From: Nonomuraea helvata
Lineage (GTDB): Bacteria; Actinomycetota; Actinomycetes; Streptosporangiales; Streptosporangiaceae
Assembly: GCF_039535785.1 (NCBI RefSeq)
Contig: NZ_BAAAXV010000001.1
Coordinates: 1,674,001 to 1,738,000, forward strand
Direction: 5' to 3'
Length of the DNA: 64,000 nucleotides
Translations under genes and position numbers: made by a program
Part shown: positions 26,553 through 35,840 of the stretch, piece by piece
Layout: the number at the start of each line of letters is the position of its first letter
Numbering within the stretch: the first letter of the stretch is position 1
Notes under the pieces: model-generated
Databases searched by the model: none
Told to the model about the DNA's origin: nothing
What the model saw: the letters and a program-made list of their open reading frames with translations, nothing else

Positions 26553-27962
26553 GCGCCAGATCACCGCGGACGGGGTGCCGGCGTCGACGGTGACGTCGCC
26601 GTCCCAGGTGAGGAAGGACTGCTGGGGAAGGTAGTCCTGTCCCAGGAAGAAGCCCCGCTTGACGCCGGTGACGTGCACGACGGCGCCGTTGTCCGTGCCG
26701 ACCACGACGCGGTTGGCGGTGATCTCCTGGATGTCGTCGGCCGTCGTGCCCGGCGGCAGCTCCACCGTGGTCGCCGCCGGGTCGTCCCGCTGGATGGACC
26801 AGGTGGGGTCGACATGGTTCGACAGGTAAACGGTGCCGCCGCTCTTGAGGCGCACGCCGACCGAGACGCCGACCCAGGACGAGCCCGTGTTGGGCCGGTC
26901 CGTCGTCTTCTTGAGCGCCACGTACAGATAGTTCCGCTGGTCGCTCACCTCAGGCGTGGCGGGCGCCGTCTCCGACGCGGCCTCGATCTTGCCCTCCCTG
27001 ATCATCTCCTCGGACATGATCTGGTAGGTCCACGGGTTGGTGTCCATCAGGTGCTCGCGGGGCTGGTCGGCCGGGCGGGTCTGCAGCGGCGACAGGAAGA
27101 ACCTCATCGGGTCGGTGACCTTGTCGCACATGTTGTTGTTGCTGGTGCAGGTCTCCAGGAGGGCGTGGTCGCCCTCGTACCGGCCGGCGAACCGCAGCGT
27201 CTGGTGGTTGGCGGCCTGATAGGTGTCGCTGCCCGGCACCCGGTTGCCGCGCTCGTCGACCTCCACGTCGTAGACCCACTCGATGTCGGTGGTACGGCCC
27301 CAGCGCGCCATCAGCGCCGGTGTGTTCGTCCCGCCGTCCTCGTTGCTCCACACGACGGAGTACGTGAGCTTCGTACGGCCCGGCGCCGTCCCCGGCCTGG
27401 CCTCGTGCCAGGCGATGAGCGGCGTGTCGGTCGTCGCGTTCTGATAGGGCGTGCCGAGCTCGGAGAGGTTGCGGCCGTAGACGATGGGGGCGTAGCGCAG
27501 CGCCAGGTAGTCGCTGCCGCCCGGCGCGTACGTCGTCACCTTCACCCTGTCGAGCAGGACGGAAGCGCTCCCCGCCGCGGAGCGCTCGTCGGCGAAGTGC
27601 AGGCGCAGCAGGTGCGGACCCGCCCTCAGCGCGCCGAGGGCGAGCTGCCGGGGCAGCCGCTGGTCCCCGGAGACCACGAGGTCGGTGGCGTAGCGGTTGT
27701 CGACGAAGATCGACACGACCGCCGACTCGGCACCCTTCACGGCCCAGTCGGTGCCGGGCGCGGCGGCGGCCAGATCGACGAGCGCCTCGCCGGACCTCTT
27801 CACGACGAACGGCACCCGCGCGTCGGCATGGTCACGGCCGACCTTGATCTGGCGACCTTGAACGGCCGGGTCCTGGTCCGCCCGCGCCATGGCCGGCGCG
27901 GCGAGCGCGGCCACGGCGGCGGCGACCGCGACCGAGGCGGTGATTAATTGAACGACTCGCAT
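26547..27962 (-). CDS. Secreted protein of unknown function
   Basis: A 471-residue protein from ATG 27962, with GGAGGAGA upstream and a clear signal peptide (MRVVQLITASVAVAAAVAALAAPAMA). The mature protein is rich in beta-strand-like segments, with VDEVERGN-type acidic loops and two cysteines close together (ETCTSNNNMC). No catalytic signature is recognised. It follows the phytase-like gene after 25 bp in the same direction, so the two are probably co-transcribed and act outside the cell on related substrates. Confidence 0.75.
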   Translation of the reverse strand: MRVVQLITASVAVAAAVAALAAPAMARADQDPAVQGRQIKVGRDHADARVPFVVKRSGEALVDLAAAAPGTDWAVKGAESAVVSIFVDNRYATDLVVSGDQRLPRQLALGALRAGPHLLRLHFADERSAAGSASVLLDRVKVTTYAPGGSDYLALRYAPIVYGRNLSELGTPYQNATTDTPLIAWHEARPGTAPGRTKLTYSVVWSNEDGGTNTPALMARWGRTTDIEWVYDVEVDERGNRVPGSDTYQAANHQTLRFAGRYEGDHALLETCTSNNNMCDKVTDPMRFFLSPLQTRPADQPREHLMDTNPWTYQIMSEEMIREGKIEAASETAPATPEVSDQRNYLYVALKKTTDRPNTGSSWVGVSVGVRLKSGGTVYLSNHVDPTWSIQRDDPAATTVELPPGTTADDIQEITANRVVVGTDNGAVVHVTGVKRGFFLGQDYLPQQSFLTWDGDVTVDAGTPSAVIWRR

Positions 27963-27987
27963 CAGGGTTGTCTCCTCCGTCGGATAT

Positions 27988-29178
27988 TCAACGGGCGTGC
28001 AGACGCCAGGGCAGGCGGACGGTGATGAACTCGTCGTTGTCCGGCTGACCCGGCGTCCGTCCCGACGAGAACGGGAAGTTGTTGTCGTTGAGGACCCCGA
28101 TCGTGCGGTCGTCCAGGATGACGACGTCCTCGATGGTCTGGAACGGGAAGCGGAACGTCTCACCGAACCCGCCGAGCCCCTTGGGGTTGGCCAGGTCCAG
28201 CAGGTCGGCGGCCAGGGTCTTGTCCAGCGCGCCGTCGTGGTCGCGGTCGCGGGTGTCGGCCAGGTAGACGCGCTTGAGCGCGGCGGCGTCCCCCTGGTTG
28301 TTGTCCCGCTCGATGATCAGGAAGCGGTGGTCGTCCACCGCGATGGCGTCGCCGATCGCGGTGGCCGGGCTGTCCAGCCGGTACGTCCAGCGCCTGCCGG
28401 TGTAGGCGCGCTTGCGGACGTCGAACTCGTTCATCCGCAGCGTGCCCGCCGGGTCGCCGCTGACCGTCCCCTCCAGCAGCGGGTACAGCCGCCGCCCGTC
28501 CGCGGAGCGGACCATGCCCTCGAAGCCCTTGCTGCCGGCCAGGTTGGGGGTCGCGCCGTTCAGCGTGGGGTTCTCCGGCGCCTTGACGCCGGGCAGCTCG
28601 ATCGGCGCCTCCAGCAGCGTGCCGCTCGCCGAGAAGTGCAGCAGGAACGGGCCGAACTCGTCGCCCAGCCAGTACGTGCCGTCGTCCGCCCGCACGATCG
28701 ACTCCACGTCGAAGTCGGCGCCGGTGAGCACCCGGTCGGCCCTGGTCAGCGGCCAGGACACCCGCCAATCCGGGTCCGACAGGGTGAACCCACCCAGCAC
28801 CCGCACGGTGCCGGCGCGGAAGTCCGGCCTGATGCGGTGCACGCGCAGCAGGAAGTCGGCGCTGTTGTTCTTGGCTCCGTACCCGTTGTCGGACAGCACG
28901 TCGAAGGTGCCGTCACCGCGCCGGACGATGCCGCTGAACCCCTGGACCGGCTGGCCGGGGAAGGGCGGGGTGACCCCGTTGACGGGGGTCGTACCGATCT
29001 GCGATCCGGACGGCTCACTGCCGGGCACGAAGGTCTGCGCCGGGAGCGAGGCGAACCCGGTCAGCGTGGCCCGGCCGGTGCCCTCCGGCTCGGCGTCGGC
29101 GTAGGACGCGGGACCGGCCGAGGCGGCGAGGCTCAGGGCGAGCACGGCGGAGCCCACCGCCAAAGGGATGCGTTTCAT
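27988..29178 (-). CDS. Secreted esterase-like/phytase-like beta-propeller protein
   Basis: A 396-residue exported protein from ATG 29178 with a Sec signal (MKRIPLAVGSAVLALSLAASAGPASYA). Motifs match the 'esterase-like activity of phytase' family: VQGFSGIVRRGDGTFDVLSDNGYG, DVESIVRADDGTYWLGDEFGPFLLHF, GSKGFEGMVRSADGRRLYPLLEG and IEDVVILDDRTIGVLNDNNFP. These acidic propeller loops bind calcium and phosphate esters in relatives. It is the first gene of a two-gene minus-strand unit. A role in extracellular phosphate scavenging would agree with the nucleotidase at 5.9 kb, but that is inference. Confidence 0.85.
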   Translation of the reverse strand: MKRIPLAVGSAVLALSLAASAGPASYADAEPEGTGRATLTGFASLPAQTFVPGSEPSGSQIGTTPVNGVTPPFPGQPVQGFSGIVRRGDGTFDVLSDNGYGAKNNSADFLLRVHRIRPDFRAGTVRVLGGFTLSDPDWRVSWPLTRADRVLTGADFDVESIVRADDGTYWLGDEFGPFLLHFSASGTLLEAPIELPGVKAPENPTLNGATPNLAGSKGFEGMVRSADGRRLYPLLEGTVSGDPAGTLRMNEFDVRKRAYTGRRWTYRLDSPATAIGDAIAVDDHRFLIIERDNNQGDAAALKRVYLADTRDRDHDGALDKTLAADLLDLANPKGLGGFGETFRFPFQTIEDVVILDDRTIGVLNDNNFPFSSGRTPGQPDNDEFITVRLPWRLHAR

Positions 29179-29449
29179 GCCGGGCAGGCTAGGGGTGTCA
29201 CATGACGCGATTCCCAACAGAACGTGCACACAGCGTTCACCTTTGGCCGCCCGGCCGGGCCTGGTGAGAGCTGTCGCACTGGAGCAGGCGTATCGCATTT
29301 GTCGGACATACCCTCCCGCCGCCCGCTCCCTCCCCACACGCCTCGCGGGATAGGCCGGATGTACGCCTCATGAGAGTAGGCTCTTAATGCTGTATTTCGT
29401 GCATAAGCATCCGTAAGCCATCATCCTGCTGAGCTTGGGGAAGGTACGT

Positions 29450-31681
29450 GTGCCCAGTTTCAGTCCTCTGCGGCCGACCGACCCGCGCCAGGTGGGTCCT
29501 TACCGGCTGACGGGCTATCTGGGCGCGGGTGGCCAGGGCACCGTGTACGTCGGAGAGTCGTCCGAGGGCCAGGTCGTCGCGATCAAGGTGCTGCACGCCC
29601 GGCTGTCGGAGGAACCCCAGGCCCGCGAGCGGTTCCTGCACGAGATCGCCGCGACCCGGCGGGTACGGCAGTTCTGCACGGCCCGGGTGCTGGACGCCGA
29701 CACCAGCGGGGACCAGCCGTACGTGGTCAGCCAGTACGTCGAGGGCGTCTCGCTGAGCCGGCTCATCTCCACGCAGGGGGTCCGCGACCCTGACGCGCTG
29801 GAGCGACTGGCGGTCGCCACCGTCACCGCGCTGGTGGCCATCCACCAGGCCGGCATCGTGCACCGCGACTTCAAGCCCAGCAACGTCGTCTGCGGTCCTG
29901 ACGGGCCCCGAGTGATCGACTTCGGGCTGGCGCGCGCTCTGGACTCCACGGTCGCCGAGAACAGCGACATCCTCGGAACGCCGGCTTACATGGCGCCGGA
30001 GCAGTTCAGTGCCGGCGTGGTGACGGCGGCGTCGGACATGTTCAGCTGGGCCGCCACCATGGCCTACGCGGCGAGCGGGCGGCCCCCGTTCGGGAACGAC
30101 AGCATCCCTGTCATCTTCCAGCGCATACTCAACGAGGAGCCGAACCTCACCGGGCTCACCGAGCCGGTGCGGTCACTGGTGGTGGCGTGCCTGGACAAGA
30201 ATCCCGCGGCCCGGCCATCGGCAACCGACGTCCTGTTCAACCTGCTCGGCCACGGCGTGCCCGATCCCGCGCGGGAGGCGACAGGCCAGGAATCCCTCTT
30301 CTCGGTCGGGACACGGCCGCAGGAGGGCAGTGGCGAGGGTGCCGCGTCCCAGACGGGCGCACCGTCGCTCGCAGGGTCATCCTCGGTGCCCGGCTTGTCC
30401 TCGCAGTCGGGTCCGTCCTCACAGGGAGGTTGGTCGTCCCCGTCGGGCCCGACGTCGCAGGGGGGTTGGTCGTCGCCGTCGGGTCCGTCGTCGCAGTCCG
30501 GTCTTACCTCGCTTTCCGGCCCGTCGTCACAGTCCGGTCCCACCTCGCTTTCGGGTCCGTCGTCCCTGGTCTCGGGCGGGGTGTCGCTTCCCGACGCGGG
30601 GATGGTCCCGGTGACGGAATCGCCGGTGGGTCCGCGCGTTCGTGCCGGTCTCAAGTCGCGGCGCACCCTGGTCACTGCGTCCCTCGGGCTGGTGGCCGCG
30701 GGGGCCGTCGCCACGGGTGTCTACTTCGCCTTGGTCACGCCGGCGGCGCCCACGGCCGTGACGCCACCCACCGTCGTCCCGGGGCCTACGACGCCGGTGA
30801 TTCAGCCGGAGGTGACGCGGACCCTGTCTCCGGGCCCCGCCTACGCTGTCGCGTACAGCCCGGACGGGAAGACGTTCGTGACCGGGGGCGCCAATGGGAC
30901 CGTGCGGCTGTGGGACGCCGCCACCCGCCGCGTCACCGCCTCGCTCGACGGCCACACCAAGGGCGTCCACGCGGTGGCGTTCAGCCCGGACGGCAAGATG
31001 CTCGCGACGGGGAGCGACGACGGGACCGTACGGCTGTGGAGCCTGCCCTCCGGACGTGGCACGGGCACGCTCACCGGCCACACCGGAGGGGTCGGGTCAG
31101 TGGCGTTCAGCCCGGACGGAAAGACCCTGGCCAGTGCCAGCCACGACCGGACCGTGCGGTTGTGGAACGCCGCGACCGGCGACGGCACCGCGATCCTCGC
31201 CGGCCACACTGACTGGGTGGACTCGGTGGCGTTCAGCCCGGACGGCGCCACGATCGCCACGGGCAGCCACGACCGGACCGTGCGGTTGTGGAACGCCGCG
31301 ACCGGCGAGGGCACCGCTGTGCTCTCCGGCCACCGCTACTGGGTCTTCTCGGTGGCCTTCAGCCCGGACGGGAAGACCTTGGCGAGCGCGAGCGCCGACC
31401 GAACCGTCCGGCTATGGGACGTCGCCGCCCGCAAGGAGCGCACCGTGCTCGCCGGTCACCGGGGCTGGGCCACCGCGGTCGCCTTCAGCCCGGACGGGAA
31501 GACGCTGGCCAGCGGCGGCTACGACCGCAAGATCCGGCTGTGGGAGGTGGCGAGCGGACGCGGCACCGGCGAGCTGGACGGGCCGGCCGACTGGGTCTAC
31601 TCGGTGGCGTTCAGCCGGGACGGCATGACTGTCACCGGGGTTGCCGGTGACGCCACGCTGCGAGTGTGGGGCACGCGCTAG
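29450..31681 (+). CDS. Membrane Ser/Thr protein kinase with seven C-terminal WD40 repeats
   Basis: A 743-residue fusion from GTG 29450 (GGGGAAGG upstream; TTG 29435 is in frame but lies on that site). The kinase domain (about 12-270) has LGAGGQGTVYVG, VVAIKVL, the catalytic loop IVHRDFKPSNVV, VIDFGLARA and YMAPEQF, so it should be active. A Ser/Gly/Pro linker with 12-residue repeats follows. One membrane span comes next (TLVTASLGLVAAGAVATGVYF), and then seven WD40 repeats, six with clear VAFSPDGK and VRLW signatures. The propeller would face outside and could sense ligand or a partner; the convergent propeller protein at 31722-34211 is a candidate. Substrates are unknown. Confidence 0.93.
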   Translation: MPSFSPLRPTDPRQVGPYRLTGYLGAGGQGTVYVGESSEGQVVAIKVLHARLSEEPQARERFLHEIAATRRVRQFCTARVLDADTSGDQPYVVSQYVEGVSLSRLISTQGVRDPDALERLAVATVTALVAIHQAGIVHRDFKPSNVVCGPDGPRVIDFGLARALDSTVAENSDILGTPAYMAPEQFSAGVVTAASDMFSWAATMAYAASGRPPFGNDSIPVIFQRILNEEPNLTGLTEPVRSLVVACLDKNPAARPSATDVLFNLLGHGVPDPAREATGQESLFSVGTRPQEGSGEGAASQTGAPSLAGSSSVPGLSSQSGPSSQGGWSSPSGPTSQGGWSSPSGPSSQSGLTSLSGPSSQSGPTSLSGPSSLVSGGVSLPDAGMVPVTESPVGPRVRAGLKSRRTLVTASLGLVAAGAVATGVYFALVTPAAPTAVTPPTVVPGPTTPVIQPEVTRTLSPGPAYAVAYSPDGKTFVTGGANGTVRLWDAATRRVTASLDGHTKGVHAVAFSPDGKMLATGSDDGTVRLWSLPSGRGTGTLTGHTGGVGSVAFSPDGKTLASASHDRTVRLWNAATGDGTAILAGHTDWVDSVAFSPDGATIATGSHDRTVRLWNAATGEGTAVLSGHRYWVFSVAFSPDGKTLASASADRTVRLWDVAARKERTVLAGHRGWATAVAFSPDGKTLASGGYDRKIRLWEVASGRGTGELDGPADWVYSVAFSRDGMTVTGVAGDATLRVWGTR
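30413..30556 (+). repeat. Four 36-bp coding repeats (12-residue Ser/Gly/Pro units)
   Basis: Within the kinase linker the units PSSQGGWSSPSG, PTSQGGWSSPSG, PSSQSGLTSLSG and PSSQSGPTSLSG follow one another without gaps. The DNA repeats are imperfect, so the array has aged, but such a tract can vary in copy number between strains. It acts as a flexible spacer between kinase domain and membrane span. Confidence 0.85.
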
Positions 31682-31721
31682 GAGATGCGGGGCCTGTGCT
31701 CACAGTGTGGTGGGCTACGCG

Positions 31722-34211
31722 TTAGGGAGTGCCGGTCTCATCCGAGGACAGCGGCCGCCGCCACACGGTCGGCTCGTCGCCCTGGCCGGTGGCCGTGGAA
31801 CCCACACCGACGAGCTCGCCGTCCACCGCGGTGAACGCTGTCAGCCGCTGCTCGCCCGGGCCGGACATGGCGCTGCCCCGCGGCTGCTCCGGCTGCCAGG
31901 AGCGGCCGTCCGCCGAGGTCCAGATGACCACGTCGCCGGGCCTCCCCACAGTGCCGGCCACGACGAAGCCCCGCGGGGTCACGGCCACGGCGGTGACGCT
32001 GGACTGCTCGCCGGCCACCACCGGCAGTGAGATCGACTGCCAGCTCCGGCCGCCGTCGACCGACGCGTACCCGAACGCGGCCGTGCCCGTGCCGTTGCCG
32101 GTGACGGCCGTACCGGCGGTCACCAGGACGTCGTCGTGGGAGGCGATGTGGGACAGCCAGCCCTCGTTGACGCCGGCCGGGATCGGCAGGCGTATCAGCG
32201 ACCACTTGCGGCCGTCCGGCGAGATCCACACGGTGGGGCGACGGATGAAGACGCCGCCGTAGGCGTTGGGGTCGGTCACGCCGCCGGCGGCTACGAAGCC
32301 GAACAAGCCGCTGGTCACGGAGTTCATCCACCGCCTGGTCGTCGGCGTGCCGACGAGATTGTCCTCGCCCGCCGGCGTGCCGCGCTCCCAGGTCTTGAGG
32401 TCCGCTGACCACCAGGTGCCCGCGCCGAAGCCGTCCTCACCCACGATCACGTAGCCGTCCGGGCCGGCGGCGACGCCGCGGGCGATCAGCGGGTCCGTGC
32501 CGCCGGGCTGGAACGCCGCCACGCCGTCGGCCCGCCGCCAGCTCTCGCCGTCCGCCGAGGTGACGACCAGGGGGCGACTGGGTGTGCGGCCGCTTGACCC
32601 GACCGCCAGCCAGCCGGCGAAGCCGGGCGTGACGCCGATCAGCCGCTGCCGCCCCTGGCCGGCGAGGGCTTTCTCCTTGTCCTGCACGCGCCGCCAGGTT
32701 TCCCCGTCCGCGGAGGTCCAGACGGCGGCATCCCCGTTGGCGCCACCGACTGCGACCACCCGGCCGTCGGCCGTGCCGAGAGCGTCCACGACCTTGCCGC
32801 TCCCGGTGGTGTCCGGGATGCCGGTGGGGACGTCCTTCCCGGCCTTGTCGCGTACCGCGAGCAGAGCGCCCGTGCCGCTGTGGGCCGCGTCGGCTCCCAC
32901 TACGACGGTGTTGTCCGCCACCGCGGTGGCGTCGCGTACCTCGACGCCGTCGGCCGTCGTGCCGGCGGGTTGCCAGGAGCGGCCGTCCGTACTGCGGAGC
33001 AGCCGGACCCCGCTGTCGGTCTCGATCGCTGCGACCGCGGTCTGAGACGTGGCGGTCAGCCGTAACAGGCTCCGGAAGCCCGGCATCTCGATCTTCGCCG
33101 CCGTCGTCCAGCGCACGCCGTCGGGCGAGGTGTATGTCGTCGCGCGGGAGCCTTCCTGGCGCACCGCGAGCATGGTCGTCGCGGTCGCCGCGAAGGTCAA
33201 CTCCGGCTTGCGCGACTTGCCCGGGACGGCGAACGCCTGCCAGGTGTTGCCGGCGTCGGTCGAGCGCCAGGTGATGTCGTACGGCTTGATGGAGCTCTCA
33301 CCGCGGACGACGATGGCGTTCTTGACGCTCGCCACGTCGGTAAGAGCAAGGGTGCCTCCGGTCGGCGGGTGGAGCCGCCAGCCGGCCCGGCGTTCCCAGC
33401 TCCGGCCGTCACGGGACAGCCACACCACCGGGGAGGCGTCGGTGAAGTCGCCCTTGGCCGAAGTCTGTCCCACGGCGGTGAAGCCGTTCCCGGTCCACGC
33501 GACGTCGGCGACCCGGTCGCGCGGGCCGAAGGCGAGGCTGGCGGTGGCATCGGGCTGGCGGGTCCAGGCCGCGCCGTCGGGGCTCGTCCAGACGACGCTG
33601 CCGCCGACGCGGTCGCCGAGCGCGACCCAGCCGCCGGTGCCCGCGGCGAGGCGGCGGGGGATCTCGCCGACGACGGGCGGCTCCCCCTTCGGGGTCCGCA
33701 CCTGGGCGCGGGCGAAGGTGCGGCCCGCATCCTTGGACAGGAAGAACTCGGTCCGGTAGCCGGAGTCGGCGTCCTCGCCGCCCGCGACCGCCACCGTGGC
33801 GCCCATGGCGGCGACGCCGTTGAGCTCCAGCTGCCGGCCGTCGGCGCTGCCGGCCAGACCCGCCGCGAACAGGTTGCCGGCCAGCTCCGCCACCGGCTCG
33901 TCGCTCTGCCGGGAGGCCACCAGCACACCGCTCGCCACGACGATCGCGAACGTGACGGAGGCGCCGCCGATCAGCAGCGAACGGAAGCGCTTCTTCCGGC
34001 CCGGAGGCATCGGGTCGGTGATCGGGTAGGCGGCATCGGAGTCGCTCAGCTTGGTGGTCTGTGGCAATGACGGCAGCGACGGTCGAGAGAACGGCAGCGA
34101 AGGCTGGGAGAGCCGTTCGTTCGGCGGCAGTGACGGCTGGGAGAGCCGCTCGTTCACCTCGGGCGAACCGTCCGGATCGCCCGTCTCGCTCCTCCAACCA
34201 CCTCCGGTCAC
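31722..34211 (-). CDS. Membrane-anchored beta-propeller protein with Asp-box-like repeats
   Basis: An 829-residue protein from GTG 34211 (AGGGAGAGG upstream). The cytoplasmic N-terminus has two copies of NERLSQPSLP. One membrane span (LLIGGASVTFAIVVASGVLVAS) follows, then about 700 extracellular residues with some ten repeats of the type TSPDGAAWTR, SRDGRSWER, STDAGNTWQA, TSADGETWRR and SVDGGRSWQS. These are BNR/Asp-box hairpins of sialidase-like propellers. No sialidase catalytic residues are evident, so a binding or sensory role is more likely. It is convergent with the kinase-WD40 gene (40-bp gap); short N-terminal Ser/Pro stretches could be kinase substrates, which is speculation. Confidence 0.8.
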   Translation of the reverse strand: MTGGGWRSETGDPDGSPEVNERLSQPSLPPNERLSQPSLPFSRPSLPSLPQTTKLSDSDAAYPITDPMPPGRKKRFRSLLIGGASVTFAIVVASGVLVASRQSDEPVAELAGNLFAAGLAGSADGRQLELNGVAAMGATVAVAGGEDADSGYRTEFFLSKDAGRTFARAQVRTPKGEPPVVGEIPRRLAAGTGGWVALGDRVGGSVVWTSPDGAAWTRQPDATASLAFGPRDRVADVAWTGNGFTAVGQTSAKGDFTDASPVVWLSRDGRSWERRAGWRLHPPTGGTLALTDVASVKNAIVVRGESSIKPYDITWRSTDAGNTWQAFAVPGKSRKPELTFAATATTMLAVRQEGSRATTYTSPDGVRWTTAAKIEMPGFRSLLRLTATSQTAVAAIETDSGVRLLRSTDGRSWQPAGTTADGVEVRDATAVADNTVVVGADAAHSGTGALLAVRDKAGKDVPTGIPDTTGSGKVVDALGTADGRVVAVGGANGDAAVWTSADGETWRRVQDKEKALAGQGRQRLIGVTPGFAGWLAVGSSGRTPSRPLVVTSADGESWRRADGVAAFQPGGTDPLIARGVAAGPDGYVIVGEDGFGAGTWWSADLKTWERGTPAGEDNLVGTPTTRRWMNSVTSGLFGFVAAGGVTDPNAYGGVFIRRPTVWISPDGRKWSLIRLPIPAGVNEGWLSHIASHDDVLVTAGTAVTGNGTGTAAFGYASVDGGRSWQSISLPVVAGEQSSVTAVAVTPRGFVVAGTVGRPGDVVIWTSADGRSWQPEQPRGSAMSGPGEQRLTAFTAVDGELVGVGSTATGQGDEPTVWRRPLSSDETGTP

Positions 34212-34317
34212 CGCAGCCTCTCCCTTTGATATTCTCCCGGCCAGGACGGAGCCCCTCGCCGGAAGTCATTATTTATGGGAAGCGCGACGAAACGAAGTCC
34301 GAGCGCGAGCCGGTCCG

Positions 34318-35214
34318 ATGACGGCGGCTGACGGCCCGGCCCGTTCCCGCACCCGGATCCTCGCCGCGGCGATCTGCGCCACCGTGGTCGTGACCAGCGC
34401 GGCAGGGGTACGCACCATCGGCGAGACGCCTTCGGACGAGGCTCGGAACGGGGCGACGACGCCGCCCGCGCAATCGATCGAGCCTCCGCCGCTGGCACTG
34501 CCCGAGGCCTCCTGGAAACTGAGCTGGTCCGACGAGTTCAACGGGCGGGGCCGGCCCGCCAAGTGGACCACCCTGTCCGGCACGAGCTGGTCGAACCGGA
34601 AGGCACTGCACTACTACACCCCCGCGAACGCGGTGCAGGACGGCTCCGGCCGTCTCGTCATCTCCGCCCTACGGACGCGGGCCGCGGACCGACCGGCCTG
34701 CTGGTACGGCCCGTGCGCCTACAGCTCCGCCCGGCTGGAGACCAGGAAGACCTTCGACCAGGCGTACGGGCGGTTCACCGCGCGTATCAAGCTGCCGCTC
34801 GGCAAGGGGCTGTGGCCGGCGTTCTGGCTCAAGCGCAGCAACGCCGGCCGCTCCGGCTCCACGACGTATGGCGAGATCGACATCATGGAGAACCGCGGCC
34901 ACGAGACCCATCTCGTCAGGGCCTACACCCACTCCAAGGGCCGCAAGGGCGGTGGCCAGATCACCCTGCCGGAGCGGCTGGACGCCGGCTTCCACGTGTA
35001 CGGCGTCGACTGGACGCCCCAGAGCATCACCTGGTGGGTGGACGGCAAGCCGTACGCCCAATACCCGCGCTATCCCGGCTGGCCGTTCGACAAGCCCTTC
35101 TACGTGATCCTCAACCTGCAGGTGGGTGGCAGCTGGGTGGGAAACCCGAACACCACGACGCGTTTCCCGGCACGGATGGTCGTCGACTGGGTGCGGGTGT
35201 ACCGCCAGCGCTGA
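34318..35214 (+). CDS. Membrane-anchored GH16 family glucanase-like enzyme
   Basis: A 298-residue protein from ATG 34318. No ribosome binding site is visible before it; an AT-rich TATTTAT lies about 45 bp upstream as a possible -10. An N-terminal hydrophobic segment (RILAAAICATVVVTSAAGV) serves as signal or anchor. The GH16 domain starts at WKLSWSDEFNG and carries the catalytic motif GEIDIMEN with Glu176, Asp178 and Glu181, plus the aromatic groove residues WPAFWLKRS and WWVDGKPYAQYP. It directly precedes the polysaccharide cluster, and a relative closes it at 44.6-45.6 kb, so it probably trims or releases the polymer made there. Confidence 0.9.
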   Translation: MTAADGPARSRTRILAAAICATVVVTSAAGVRTIGETPSDEARNGATTPPAQSIEPPPLALPEASWKLSWSDEFNGRGRPAKWTTLSGTSWSNRKALHYYTPANAVQDGSGRLVISALRTRAADRPACWYGPCAYSSARLETRKTFDQAYGRFTARIKLPLGKGLWPAFWLKRSNAGRSGSTTYGEIDIMENRGHETHLVRAYTHSKGRKGGGQITLPERLDAGFHVYGVDWTPQSITWWVDGKPYAQYPRYPGWPFDKPFYVILNLQVGGSWVGNPNTTTRFPARMVVDWVRVYRQR

Positions 35215-35371
35215 ACCGCCCTTCGCCCCAATGCATGAAATTTGCGGAATGTCCATTTGGAACGGTCCCTAATAACGTTCGTACCGTTGTAAGCGTCATT
35301 TTGGGACGACTACCCCTTCCGAGGCATTAGGATCAACCGTCCCAACAGCATCGTGGTAAGTCACGCCGTAA
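35215..35371 (+). promoter_or_regulatory. AT-richer leader with two inverted repeats before the polysaccharide cluster
   Basis: This 157-bp stretch has no gene and is noticeably less GC-rich than its surroundings. AACGGT (35261-35266) pairs with ACCGTT (35283-35288). TTGGGACG (35301-35308) pairs with CGTCCCAA (35338-35345). One of them probably marks the promoter or a regulator site of the operon that starts at 35372; exact -35 and -10 boxes are not clear. Confidence 0.45.
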
Positions 35372-35836
35372 ATGACGCGATTATTTCCCCGTTCCACCTC
35401 TCTCACGACTGCCGCCCTGCTCGGCGCAGTCGTCGTGGCGGCGCTCGGCGCGCAGACCGAGCAGGGACGCCGCCTGCTCCTCACGGCCGGGCTGGCCGGC
35501 GCGCACGCCGGGTACACCGAGCTGGCGTTCGCCGCCCCACAGGCGCTGCCGGACCGGGTGCCCGCCACGTCGTTCCTGGTCCCGCCCTCCTTCACCATCC
35601 GCAACGTCACCGGGCGACAGCACGAGTACGGCTGGTCGGTACGCCTGACCGAGTCCGGCAGGACCCGTACCGTCGCCAGCGGGCGGGTGACCCTGGCTGA
35701 CGGGCAGGCGGTGACGATCACGCCGCCCACGAAGGCACTGTGCGAGCCCGGCCCGATCACTCTCGGGGTCCTGCTGGAAGGCGGCGAGGCCATCGCGTTC
35801 CGCGCCGCCTGCTCCGCGGACATCGACAAGGGGTAG
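35372..35836 (+). CDS. Small signal-anchored protein at the head of the polysaccharide operon
   Basis: A 154-residue protein from ATG 35372 with an N-terminal hydrophobic segment (TTAALLGAVVVAALGA) and a secreted beta-rich domain: FLVPPSFTIRNVTGRQHEYGWSVRLTESG. This looks like one immunoglobulin-like sandwich, with two cysteines (ALCEPGP, RAACSAD) placed to form a disulphide. No family is recognised. It is followed after 4 bp by the first glycosyltransferase, so it is probably an assembly or export accessory. Confidence 0.7.
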   Translation: MTRLFPRSTSLTTAALLGAVVVAALGAQTEQGRRLLLTAGLAGAHAGYTELAFAAPQALPDRVPATSFLVPPSFTIRNVTGRQHEYGWSVRLTESGRTRTVASGRVTLADGQAVTITPPTKALCEPGPITLGVLLEGGEAIAFRAACSADIDKG

Positions 35837-35840
35837 GCGC

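Noticed and set aside
30413..30556. Regular 36-bp repeats considered as a CRISPR array
   Set aside because: Repeats are contiguous without spacers and encode 12-residue units in the kinase linker.
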